Below, piece by piece: positions 27,483-35,948 of a DNA stretch of 35,948 nucleotides. The DNA lies in the NCBI GenBank assembly GCA_023256385.1, contig JAGDXL010000006.1, forward strand, positions 1-35,948, given 5' to 3'. The notes under the pieces are model-generated. The model searched no databases, was not told the DNA's origin, and worked only from the letters and a program-made list of their open reading frames with translations. Source of the stretch: Nitrososphaerales archaeon (GTDB lineage Archaea; Thermoproteota; Nitrososphaeria; Conexivisphaerales; Conexivisphaeraceae). Numbering within the stretch: position 1 is the stretch's first letter; every line of letters begins with the position of its first letter. A program made the translations under genes and the position numbers.

Positions 27483-27967
27483 TGTCAGCGTCCAAGTCGT
27501 CCGCATCGGTGCTCCTGGTCCTCAGGATAAGGGGCGATATCGACGCCAGGCATGCGGCGGAGGACGCGCTCACCCGCATGAACCTCAGGAGGAGGCACAA
27601 CGCAACGCTGATACCGGACACGCCCGAGTACAGGGGTATGCTCCAGAGCCTGAAGGACTACGTGGCTTGGTGCCCCGCGACCAAGGAGGTCGTGCTGGAC
27701 CTGTTGAGGAACAGGGCCAGGACCTCCGGCTGGCGGCCCCTCACGGAGGAGATTGTTAAGGCGCACGGATACTCCGGATTCGAGGAGCTCGCCGACGCGA
27801 TCGTGGGGGGAAGGGTCAGGCTGCAGGACCTGGACTGGATGAAGCCCTACTTCGCACTTCAACCTCCAAGGGGAGGCTACAGGCTTCCAATAAAGCGCAA
27901 CGCCCGCGAGGGCGGCGTCCTCGGGCGCAACGAGGGGCTCTTGGACCTCGTGTCCAGGATGCTCTGA
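27482..27967 (+). CDS. rpl30: 50S ribosomal protein L30 (C-terminal part of supplied ORF 27104..27967)
   Basis: From MSASKSSASVLLVLRIRGDIDARHAAEDALTRMNLRRRHNATLIPDTPEYRGMLQSLKDYVAW...; ATG at 27482. Confidence 0.94.
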   Translation: MSASKSSASVLLVLRIRGDIDARHAAEDALTRMNLRRRHNATLIPDTPEYRGMLQSLKDYVAWCPATKEVVLDLLRNRARTSGWRPLTEEIVKAHGYSGFEELADAIVGGRVRLQDLDWMKPYFALQPPRGGYRLPIKRNAREGGVLGRNEGLLDLVSRML

Positions 27968-28028
27968 GGATCCGATCCGTTTCTGGAAAGCTTATTTATA
28001 ATGGAGCTCGGCCGCTGAGCGTTCAGCC

Positions 28029-28481
28029 ATGCCGACTAGGCTAAGGAAGACTAGGGAGAAGAGGGGCACGCGCGTCGTCGGATGGGGGCGCGTGGGACAG
28101 CACAGGAAGAGTGGACGTAGCGGCGGCAGGGGGTTGGCCGGCCTCAAGAGACATAAGAAGAGCTGGATGCTGAAGTACGACCCAGAGCACTTCGGTCGCC
28201 ATGGATTCTACCGGCATCCCGTCCCGGACGTCGTGGACAGATGGATCAACGTGCGCGATCTGGACGAGCTATACAAGGGCCAAAGTTCGCGTGGCAGCCC
28301 ATCTGAGGGCGGCCTTCCCGTGATAGACCTGAGCGCGCTCGGCGTCGAGAAGCTCCTGGGAGGGGGTTCGGTCAGGGGCGCCTACAAGGTCATCGTGCAG
28401 CGGGCCACGGCCTCCGCCGTGAAAAAGGTTAAAGAGGCGGGGGGTCAGGTGGAGATCCTGTCCAAGGCCGCTGAGAGTTGA
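28029..28481 (+). CDS. rpl15: 50S ribosomal protein L15
   Basis: RLRKTREKRGTRVVGWGRVGQHRKSGRSGGRGLAGLKRHKKSWMLKYDPEHFGRHGFYRH; promoter-like CTTATTTATA upstream. Confidence 0.96.
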   Translation: MPTRLRKTREKRGTRVVGWGRVGQHRKSGRSGGRGLAGLKRHKKSWMLKYDPEHFGRHGFYRHPVPDVVDRWINVRDLDELYKGQSSRGSPSEGGLPVIDLSALGVEKLLGGGSVRGAYKVIVQRATASAVKKVKEAGGQVEILSKAAES

Positions 28482-29878
28482 GCTCCGAGCGCTTCTCCGC
28501 AATCTCCAAGATAGCGCAGTACATACCGGAGGTGCCGAGGCCCCTCCGCAAGCCCACGCTCAAGGTGAGGCTTCTCTGGACACTCCTGATACTGGTGCTG
28601 TACGTGACGATGGGATTCATCTCGCTGTACAAGGTCACGGTGAGCGCCCAGGTACTGCCGCTCTACCAGATAGTGTTCGCGGCACAGCAGGGTACGCTCA
28701 CGTCGCTCGGAATTGGGCCGATAGTCACCGGAGGACTGCTCGCGGAGATACTGGTCGGATCCGAGATAATAAACCTGGACTTCTCGAGGGAGGAGGACAA
28801 GGCCGCGTTCACCGCGATGGTCAAGGTCTTCACGATAGTGTTCATCATCATAGAGTCGGTCGCATACACCGTCGGCATGCTCGGCTTCTATTACCACGTG
28901 CCGCTCTCGGCGCTCCCGATCGACGCGATCCAGCTCATACTCGCCGGCATCGTCGTCTACATGCTGGACCAGATGATACAGAAGGGGTGGGGAGTCGGCA
29001 GCGGCATAAGCCTGTTCATACTAGCCAACGTGGCGCTGCTGGTCATGGTGGACCTGTTCAACCCCGTGAAGGTCGCCGGGCAGTTCTTCGGCATAATACC
29101 GTTCCTCGTGCAGGCCGCCCTGTCGGGCAACATCTACGCGGCCGTCCTAAGGCCCAACGGCTATCCATCGCTAGTTGGGCTCGGGGCCACTGTTGCGTTC
29201 ATCCTGCTGTTGGTGTACCTGGAGGGGGTGAGGATAGAGGTTCCCGTCACCTCCTCGCAGTACAGGGGAATAGCGGGAACCTACCCGATAAAGTTGCTCT
29301 ACGTCTCCAACGTACCAGTGATACTCGTCGCGGCGCTGCTGGCGAACATACAGATGATCGCATCATGGTGGGCGAGCTGGGCCCGCACGTCAGGGCTCTG
29401 GTACGCGAGCATGCTGGCTCAGTACAACTCGCAGGGCCAACTAGTGGGCGGTCTCCTGTACTACCTGATAGGGCCGCAGACCCTCCAGCAGGCGATCTCG
29501 AATCCACTCTTGGCGGTTCTTTTCGTCGCCATAATGACCGTGCTCAGCACGGCGTTCGCGAAGGTCTGGGTGGAGATGAGCGGCATGAGCGCCGAGAAGG
29601 CCGCCGACGGCCTCATAAAGGCACAGATGGCGATACCGGGCTTCAGGTCCACGAGGTCCACCGTGGGCATGATGCTCGGCAGGTGGATACCCGTGGTGAC
29701 GCTCCTGGGAGGGGCCCTCGTGGGACTGATAGCCGGCATATCGCAGTTCCTCGGGGTCTTCGGCGGGGGCATAGGGTTGCTGCTGATGGTGGACATAGCC
29801 ATCCAGTACTACCAGACGTTAATACAGGAGGAGCTAGAGTTTATAATGCCCAGGCTCGCTGGGATCTTCGGACGCTAA
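28478..29878 (+). CDS. secY: Preprotein translocase subunit SecY
   Basis: 466 aa multi-TM; IAQYIPEVPRPLRKPTLKVRLLWTLLILVLYVTMGFISLYKV; follows L15. Confidence 0.97.
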   Translation: MSSERFSAISKIAQYIPEVPRPLRKPTLKVRLLWTLLILVLYVTMGFISLYKVTVSAQVLPLYQIVFAAQQGTLTSLGIGPIVTGGLLAEILVGSEIINLDFSREEDKAAFTAMVKVFTIVFIIIESVAYTVGMLGFYYHVPLSALPIDAIQLILAGIVVYMLDQMIQKGWGVGSGISLFILANVALLVMVDLFNPVKVAGQFFGIIPFLVQAALSGNIYAAVLRPNGYPSLVGLGATVAFILLLVYLEGVRIEVPVTSSQYRGIAGTYPIKLLYVSNVPVILVAALLANIQMIASWWASWARTSGLWYASMLAQYNSQGQLVGGLLYYLIGPQTLQQAISNPLLAVLFVAIMTVLSTAFAKVWVEMSGMSAEKAADGLIKAQMAIPGFRSTRSTVGMMLGRWIPVVTLLGGALVGLIAGISQFLGVFGGGIGLLLMVDIAIQYYQTLIQEELEFIMPRLAGIFGR

Positions 29879-29879
29879 A

Positions 29880-30434
29880 ATGAGGGCTGTCATAGGCGGC
29901 ATACCCGGAGTGGGAAAGAGCACCGTGCTGGACATACTGAGGGCTAAGCTCGGCGCCAGGCTCGAGGTCGTCAACTACGGCACGGTGATGATGGAGGAGG
30001 CCAAGCTGAGGGGGGCGGCCGACAGGGATCAGATGAGGCGGCTGCCCGCGCAGGTCCAGAGGGAGATACAGGCCTCCGCCGCCAGGAAGATCTCCTCGAT
30101 GAGGGTGGAGTTCCTCCTCGTGGACACGCACTTCTCGATAAAGACCCCGCAGGGATATCTGCCGGGCATGCCCTCGCACGTCGTCTCCGCGCTCGCGCCG
30201 GACGCGCTGATAGTGTTGTTCGCCTCCGCCGAGGAGATATCGTCCAGGAGGGCGGCCGACGCCACCAGGGTGAGGGAGTCGTCGATCGAGTCCGTGAGGG
30301 AGGAGCTGGAGATGGAGCGCCTCTTCGCGGTCGCCGCGTCGAACGAGAGCGGAGCGCCCCTCGCGATGATAATGAACAGACAGGGCGAGGCAGAGGGCGC
30401 CGCGAAGTCACTCGCCGCAGTCATGGGGGTGTGA
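29880..30434 (+). CDS. adkA: Archaeal-type adenylate kinase
   Basis: RAVIGGIPGVGKSTVLDILRAKLGARLEVVNYGTVMMEEAKLRGAADRDQMRRL. Confidence 0.93.
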   Translation: MRAVIGGIPGVGKSTVLDILRAKLGARLEVVNYGTVMMEEAKLRGAADRDQMRRLPAQVQREIQASAARKISSMRVEFLLVDTHFSIKTPQGYLPGMPSHVVSALAPDALIVLFASAEEISSRRAADATRVRESSIESVREELEMERLFAVAASNESGAPLAMIMNRQGEAEGAAKSLAAVMGV

Positions 30435-30949
30435 CCCTGTGGTTCTTGTGGTTCTCACTCACGCTTGACGCGCTTCGCGTGATGCCGTATTCCACGCTCT
30501 TCGTGGCGGCGGTGGCGCTGGCGCTCAACGTGGTGGCGAACGCCGTAACTAGGGCCACCATGGACATCGACATGTACAGGAGGGTGCAGAAGGAGTACTC
30601 CGAGTACCAGAAGCAGCTCAGGGCCGCCCTGAGGACCGGCGACCCTGATAAGGCAGACAAGGTCAGGAAGAGGTACAAGCCAGTCGAGGAGCAGATGCTC
30701 AAGCTTCAGATGGACAGGATGAAGATAAGCTTCTACTACCTGATACCATTCATAGTGCTCTACTACCTTCTGGCCTGGTTCATGGGACAGGTACCTGTGG
30801 CAGTCTCCCCATATCATTTCAACCTATTGATAGTGTCCGCTACGACTCCACTCGGCCCAGGCTACGCGATGAACATGGTCACTTGGTACATATTTACATC
30901 GGTGGCCTTCAGCGTGATCGTGACTAGGCTCTTCGGACTCCAGGTGTAG
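30431..30949 (+). CDS. DUF106 membrane protein (EMC3/TMCO1/YidC-related)
   Basis: Three predicted TM segments, coiled-coil MDIDMYRRVQKEYSEYQKQLRAA...; between adk and cmk. Confidence 0.88.
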   Translation: MTLWFLWFSLTLDALRVMPYSTLFVAAVALALNVVANAVTRATMDIDMYRRVQKEYSEYQKQLRAALRTGDPDKADKVRKRYKPVEEQMLKLQMDRMKISFYYLIPFIVLYYLLAWFMGQVPVAVSPYHFNLLIVSATTPLGPGYAMNMVTWYIFTSVAFSVIVTRLFGLQV

Positions 30950-30952
30950 GAT

Positions 30953-31543
30953 ATGAAGTACGTGAGAAGCGTCGTCATAGCGGGGATGCCGGCATCCGGG
31001 AAGACCACCGTGGCGCGCATGGTGGCCTCGAGGCTCAACTTGAACTACGTGGCGGGCGGCGACATCCTGAGGGAGATAGCGCGCGATAGGGGCTACAGGC
31101 CCGAGGGCGACGGCTGGTGGGACTCGGACGAGGGCAGGAGGTTCCTCATGGAGAGGAAGGGTAACCCGGAGTTCGACAAGGAGGTGGATCGCCGGCTCAG
31201 GGAACTGATACTATCTGGTGGGTACGTCGCGACCAGTTATTCCATGCCCTGGCTCCTGGGGCCGGAGGTTCTCAAGGTCTGGCTGAACGCCTCGCCCTCG
31301 GCGCGCGCGGCTAGGATGGCCAAGAGGGATGGGATACCCGTGGAGGATGCCCGGCGCATAATAGAGTTCCGTGACGGCGAGAACGCACAGCTCTACAGGA
31401 CACTTTACGGCTACGAGCTCGCGCCGGACGCATCCGTTTTTCACCTGATAATAGACACAGAGTCCGTGCCCCCGGTCGACGTGGCCGAGCTGATAGCGCT
31501 CTATGCAAGGGCCCTCTGGGGGACCTCCTCGGAAACCTTTTAG
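30953..31543 (+). CDS. cmk: Cytidylate kinase (archaeal)
   Basis: VVIAGMPASGKTTVARMVASRLNLNYVAGGDILREIARDRGY...ATSYSMPWLLGPEVLKVWLNASPSARAARMAKRDG. Confidence 0.92.
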   Translation: MKYVRSVVIAGMPASGKTTVARMVASRLNLNYVAGGDILREIARDRGYRPEGDGWWDSDEGRRFLMERKGNPEFDKEVDRRLRELILSGGYVATSYSMPWLLGPEVLKVWLNASPSARAARMAKRDGIPVEDARRIIEFRDGENAQLYRTLYGYELAPDASVFHLIIDTESVPPVDVAELIALYARALWGTSSETF

Positions 31544-31566
31544 ATGCATATCGATCGTCGAGTGGC

Positions 31567-32634
31567 ATGGCCCAGGGGCCGAGCATAAGAGACTGGCTTC
31601 TCAGGTCCACCGTGGTGGTCAGCGAGGAGTCGGAGGGGGAGTATGGACGGCCGCCCGAGGAGAGATCCACCGAGGAACTTCTGGAATATGGACTGGTGCC
31701 CGTGGACAAACCCGCCGGCCAGACCAGCCATCAAGTGACGGCATGGGTCAAGAGGGTTCTCGGGGTCGAGAGGGCAGGTCACAGCGGGACGCTGGATCCA
31801 CTGGCGACTGGAATGCTCCCGGTCGCCACCGGACGGGCAACTAAGGTTATCCAGGCGCTCCTCCTGGGGCCCAAGGAATACTACTCCGTCATGAGATTAC
31901 ATGATCCAGTTCCGGACGAGCAGCTCAGGTCGGTGGTCTCGGAGTTCACTGGCCCCATATACCAGCGCCCGCCCGTGAGGTCCCGCGTGAAGAGGGAGCG
32001 CAGGGTGAGGAACGTGTACGAGCTGGAGGTGGTCGAGAGGAAGGGCAACCTGGTGCTGCTGCGGTCGCTCGTGCAGTCCGGCACCTATGTCAGGAAGCTG
32101 ATCTACGACATGGGGGAGGTCCTGGGACCGGGGGCAACAATGGTGGAGCTCAGGAGGACTAGGGTCTGCGACCTGAGGGAGTCGGAGCACATGGTCAGGC
32201 TGCACGACTTGGCGTACGCGGCGAAGCTCTGGAGGGAGGGCGGCGATGACTCGGAGCTCAGGAGAATGGTGCTTCCCATCGAGGCCGGGATGACGCACCT
32301 GAAGCCTGTGATCGCCAAGGACACGGCCGTGGACGCCATTGCCCATGGATCGTACCTCGCAGTGCCGGGCGTCGCTCGGATGCATCCGGGTATAAAGAAG
32401 GGTGAGGTCGTGTCAATCTTCACGCACAGGGGTGAGCTCGTAGCTATCGCGTCCGCCGAGATGGGCTACGAGGAGATCGAGGAGTCCGGAAGGGGAGTTG
32501 CGTTCAGGCCGTTGAGGGTATTGATGCCCTCCGGCGTCTATCCCCGCTCCTGGAGGACCAAGGAGGAACTCGGACCACGGGAAAACAAGGACGGGCAGGA
32601 TTCCGGGAGCGCCACATCACCTCAGCAGCCCTAA
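31567..32634 (+). CDS. cbf5: tRNA/rRNA pseudouridine synthase Cbf5 (TruB/dyskerin family, PUA)
   Basis: GLVPVDKPAGQTSHQVTAWVKRVLGVERAGHSGTLDPLATGMLPVATGRATKVIQALL. Confidence 0.96.
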   Translation: MAQGPSIRDWLLRSTVVVSEESEGEYGRPPEERSTEELLEYGLVPVDKPAGQTSHQVTAWVKRVLGVERAGHSGTLDPLATGMLPVATGRATKVIQALLLGPKEYYSVMRLHDPVPDEQLRSVVSEFTGPIYQRPPVRSRVKRERRVRNVYELEVVERKGNLVLLRSLVQSGTYVRKLIYDMGEVLGPGATMVELRRTRVCDLRESEHMVRLHDLAYAAKLWREGGDDSELRRMVLPIEAGMTHLKPVIAKDTAVDAIAHGSYLAVPGVARMHPGIKKGEVVSIFTHRGELVAIASAEMGYEEIEESGRGVAFRPLRVLMPSGVYPRSWRTKEELGPRENKDGQDSGSATSPQQP

Positions 32635-32667
32635 ACTTTTAATTTGGAGGTGCGATGCCGCATGCGA

Positions 32668-32764
32668 GCCGGGGTGCCCGAGTGGTCAAGGGGCAGGCCT
32701 GGAGTCGATTGGACCGAGAGCCTGTGGGCGAAAGCCCTCGTGGGTTCGAATCCCACCCCCGGCG
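32668..32764 (+). tRNA. tRNA-Ser with long variable arm and 14-nt anticodon-loop intron; anticodon GGA (canonical 37/38 intron) or CGA (alternative splice)
   Basis: GCCGGGG/CCCCGGC acceptor, G discriminator, CAGGC/GCCTG anticodon stem with 21-nt loop CTGGAGTCGATTGGACCGAGA, V-arm GGGC-GAAA-GCCC, T-arm GTGGG TTCGAAT CCCAC. Confidence 0.88.
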
Positions 32765-32794
32765 TGCCGCGTCACACGCGCATATCGGAGGGGG

Positions 32795-33085
32795 TCACAG
32801 ATCGTGCAGGTCCCTCAGGATCCTAGACGACTCATCCATGAGATCCTCTATCCCATCCTTGGAGAGCATCCTAGCGGCCAAGAGGAGCCCTGCCCCGGCT
32901 ACGTCCGTGAACGGATCAGGTAGTGCTATCATGAGAATTCCGATTCCCTTGAGTGCACGTGTGTCCCGGCGCCTCAGGCGATTCACGCCGCCGGATGCCG
33001 TGGATATGGCAGCGCTCAGTGCGCCCGCTGTCTCATCCACATCCCTAGACCTGCGGAGGAGCGATCTCCTGACCTCCGCCTCCAC
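32795..33085 (-). CDS. Small uncharacterised protein with hydrophobic C-terminal half
   Basis: 96 aa; KGIGILMIALPDPFTDVAGAGLLLAARML hydrophobic stretch; own strand, intergenic otherwise. Confidence 0.6.
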   Translation of the reverse strand: MEAEVRRSLLRRSRDVDETAGALSAAISTASGGVNRLRRRDTRALKGIGILMIALPDPFTDVAGAGLLLAARMLSKDGIEDLMDESSRILRDLHDL

Positions 33086-33170
33086 GTCGATGAAAACTTC
33101 CCGGTGCCTTAAATCGCGACCGAATCTCAGTGGAATACCTTCATGTCAAAATTCCCATTATCGGGACATC

Positions 33171-33515
33171 ATGGAAACGATTTATAGAGGCGTCCCCAAA
33201 GCTCTCGGGATGAGCAGGGATCAGTATCTAGGCGTCCTAATGCTGGTCGTGGGCATCCTAGTGATAATCATCTACGGCTGGCTCGACTGGATGTATCCCC
33301 TCAGGACTCTGCAGGTGACCGCCTTCATAGTGGTCGCCGCGGCCCTCGCAATAGTTGCATGGATAGGCTACACCCTCGCCACCACTCCTCCACCGAAGCC
33401 CATAGCTGAGATAGAGAAGGAGCTCGAGGATGAGCTGAAGAAGGTCAGCGAGGGGGAGAAGGGAGGAAGTGCCGCATCCGGCACGGCGTCCTCCGGACCG
33501 CAGCAGAAATCATGA
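33171..33515 (+). CDS. Small membrane protein, two TM helices plus charged/low-complexity C-terminal tail
   Basis: DQYLGVLMLVVGILVIIIYGWLDWMYP...LQVTAFIVVAAALAIVAWIGYTLATTP...; start chosen at ATG 33171. Confidence 0.7.
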   Translation: METIYRGVPKALGMSRDQYLGVLMLVVGILVIIIYGWLDWMYPLRTLQVTAFIVVAAALAIVAWIGYTLATTPPPKPIAEIEKELEDELKKVSEGEKGGSAASGTASSGPQQKS

Positions 33516-33593
33516 GCCAGTTCGTCCACAGCATCCCCTTCCTCAATACATCCATTTGGTCATACTTTTATCTCAAGAACCACCATCTAGAGC

Positions 33594-34361
33594 GTGCGCG
33601 CCATAATAATGGCCGGTGGGTTCGCGCGCAGGATGTGGCCACTGACCTCCACGACGCCGAAGCAGTTGCTTCCGCTCGCTGAAGGCTACGTCATACTCGA
33701 CCTGGTCGTGGATGGCCTCTTGGAAATAGACCTTGAGGAGATAATCCTGAGCGTCAACGCCAAGTTCTCGGGCGCCTTCCGTCGCTGGTTGAGCTCGCGC
33801 GGCCTGAATATCCAGTTGATAGAGGAGCCATCGAGGAGCGAGGCGGAGAAGCCCGGTGCAGTGGGCGCGCTGCACATGATGCTCGGGTCCCTTCCCCGCG
33901 ACGACTACCTCATCGTGGCTGGCGACAACGTCACCTCGATAAAGTACTCCGAGCTGGTGGGCGCCATGAGGTTCCATGGAGCCCCCACGATAGCGCTCTA
34001 CGACGTTGGATCGATGGAGCTGGCCAGGAGGTACGGCGTCGTGGAGCTCGGCCCTGACTCGAGGGTGATCTCCCTGATCGAGAAGCCGAATGATCCTCCG
34101 TCCACCCTGATATCCACGGCGATCTACGCCATGCCGTGGAGGAGCCTCTCCAGGATAGAGGAGTACCTGGCATCGGGCGGGTCCCGCGACGCGATTGGCC
34201 ACTTCATATCGTGGCTGGTCAGGGCCGAGCCCGTTTACGGCTTCAGGTTCAACGGCTTCTGGTTCGACGTGGGCAGCATTGACGAGTACGACCGCGTCAG
34301 GGAGCTCTTCTCGCAGGGAGTCATCGAGAGGCCCCGGCACGTGGTGCTGCCATCCATGTGA
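33594..34361 (+). CDS. Nucleotidyltransferase (glucose-1-phosphate thymidylyl/uridylyltransferase-like)
   Basis: MRAIIMAGGFARRMWPLTSTTPKQLLPLAEGYVILDLVVDGLLEI...VAGDNVTSIKYSELV; GxGxRxxP-type motif. Confidence 0.9.
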   Translation: MRAIIMAGGFARRMWPLTSTTPKQLLPLAEGYVILDLVVDGLLEIDLEEIILSVNAKFSGAFRRWLSSRGLNIQLIEEPSRSEAEKPGAVGALHMMLGSLPRDDYLIVAGDNVTSIKYSELVGAMRFHGAPTIALYDVGSMELARRYGVVELGPDSRVISLIEKPNDPPSTLISTAIYAMPWRSLSRIEEYLASGGSRDAIGHFISWLVRAEPVYGFRFNGFWFDVGSIDEYDRVRELFSQGVIERPRHVVLPSM

Positions 34362-34513
34362 AAAATCCGTTTTCAACCTACTTTTCAGATCTCCTTCATA
34401 CCTCAGGATTTGTTGACGGCGATTCCGCTAGACCCGAGGCACAACCTCGCCAAGTGCCAAGAGGTCATGTTCCTCGTCGGGCTGCTCACATGTTCGCTGT
34501 TAACATTTATTAA

Positions 34514-34975
<462 letters not shown>

Positions 34976-35032
34976 TCGGCCGGCTCGCGTCCACGGATAT
35001 CATTTTATCATGCGTTTCATTTAGCTCGACGC

Positions 35033-35948
35033 GTGGATCTAACGCGCGAGGAGGAGAGGGCGGCATCCGGCGAGATGGGGGAGGCGCTCGCCGCCGCCTA
35101 CAGGGTCCTGCTGGCCGTGGGCGAGCTTCTGGGCGCCAAGAGACTGATAAGCATATCATCGGCCCATCTGTCCGGCGTGAACTACGCCAACATAGGTGAT
35201 CCCGGGCTCGAGTTCCTGGAGCGCTTCAGCGCGTCCGCCAGGGTCTCCGTCCCCACGACCGTGAATCCGTGTGGCGCTGACCTCTACGATCCTCCCGGGC
35301 ATGTTCCGCGCGAGTTCTTGGAGAAGCAACTCACCATAAGGGATGCATACCTGAGGATGGGGTGCGCCGAGTCCTTCACGTGCGCGCCCTACGAACTCGA
35401 GAGCCTGCAGCCCCCCGGAAGCCATGTGAGCTGGGCCGAGAGCTCAGCCGCAATCTTCGCAAACTCCGAGCTCGGACTCATCACGAACAGGGAGAGCGGG
35501 ATCAGCGCACTCGCATCCGCGATAGCAGGGCGTACCCCTGAGGGCGGGATGCACTTGGCGGAGAACAGGGCGCCCCGCTACGCGCTCAGGGTCGACGGCG
35601 CCGCCCTCAAGGACGGTGGCCCGAGCTACCTGGACTACCAGCTCATCGCCTACTACGCGGCCTCCAGGACGTCCGCGGATGTGATGGCGCTCGTCGGGAT
35701 CGAACGTCCCACCCGCTCCGTCGTGAAGTTGATGGCCGCTGCGGTCGGCGCGGCTGGTCCCTCCTCCATGTTCGTGTTCTCGGACTCACCGCCTCGGGAT
35801 GCGGAGGTCGAGTCGCTGTCCCGCGACGACTTGGTCAACCTCAAGCGCGAGATGTCGGGTTCCGGATCAATAGAGGTATCCGGTGCGATGGCAATCCTCG
35901 GCTGTCCGTTCTACGGCGCCGAGGAGCTGTCGACCGTCGCGGCGGCCC
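35033..35948 (+). CDS. Aconitase X large-subunit-like protein (phosphomevalonate dehydratase), truncated at window end; not in the supplied ORF track
   Basis: Hand translation from GTG 35033: MDLTREEERAASGEMGEALAAAYRVLLAVGELLGAKRLISISSAHLSGVNYANIGDPGLEFLERFSASARVSVPTTVNPCGADLYD...; open to the last base. Confidence 0.88.
   Translation, partial: MDLTREEERAASGEMGEALAAAYRVLLAVGELLGAKRLISISSAHLSGVNYANIGDPGLEFLERFSASARVSVPTTVNPCGADLYDPPGHVPREFLEKQLTIRDAYLRMGCAESFTCAPYELESLQPPGSHVSWAESSAAIFANSELGLITNRESGISALASAIAGRTPEGGMHLAENRAPRYALRVDGAALKDGGPSYLDYQLIAYYAASRTSADVMALVGIERPTRSVVKLMAAAVGAAGPSSMFVFSDSPPRDAEVESLSRDDLVNLKREMSGSGSIEVSGAMAILGCPFYGAEELSTVAAA

Noticed and set aside
28987-29883. 298-aa ORF inside secY
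   Set aside because: Alternate frame of a well-supported SecY; composition R/G/H-rich with no recognisable domain.
32644-32826. ORFs 32644..32826 and the 5' part of 32655..33515 over tRNA-Ser
   Set aside because: Read-through of the tRNA gene; the real CDS in that frame most likely starts at ATG 33171.

Overview
This is a high-GC archaeal chromosome segment dominated by core information-processing genes. The gene content is TACK-like (archaeal-type ribosomal proteins, KEOPS Pcc1, aCPSF1, G1P dehydrogenase, SecY, Cbf5), but the exact taxon cannot be fixed from the sequence alone. Left part: Pcc1, S3Ae, YchF-type GTPase, SerA-like dehydrogenase, L15e, a wHTH-cytidylyltransferase (RibL-like) fusion, translin-like protein, two proteasome beta subunits (one lacking Thr1), NMN adenylyltransferase, class V aminotransferase, FKBP, EgsA, aCPSF1, SepF, PUA protein, Lsm, L37e and Apt. 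Middle and right part: the L3-L4-L23-L2-S19 cluster, a break holding a PDCD5-like gene and a decayed TnpB-like remnant, then SPOUT-L22-S3-L29-Rpp29-S17-L14-L24-S4e-L5-S14-S8-L6-L32e-L19e-L18-S5-L30-L15-SecY-Adk-DUF106-Cmk-Cbf5. After that come tRNA-Ser, two small unknown proteins, a sugar nucleotidyltransferase, a zinc-type ferredoxin and a truncated aconitase X. The most notable signals are: (i) a 45-nt perfect direct repeat at 1-45 and 19226-19270 with two tandem hairpins, resembling the right end / omegaRNA scaffold of an IS200/IS605 TnpB element. One copy abuts and reads in frame into pcc1, and the other sits at the ribosomal-superoperon break; (ii) a tRNA-Ile(GAU) with a 29-nt intron at position 30/31 and a well-formed BHB motif; (iii) an intron-bearing tRNA-Ser with an ambiguous anticodon; (iv) a 20-bp perfect palindrome in the egsA/psmB divergent promoter region. 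I saw no CRISPR array and no evident defence system. Most of the window is ordinary core genome.
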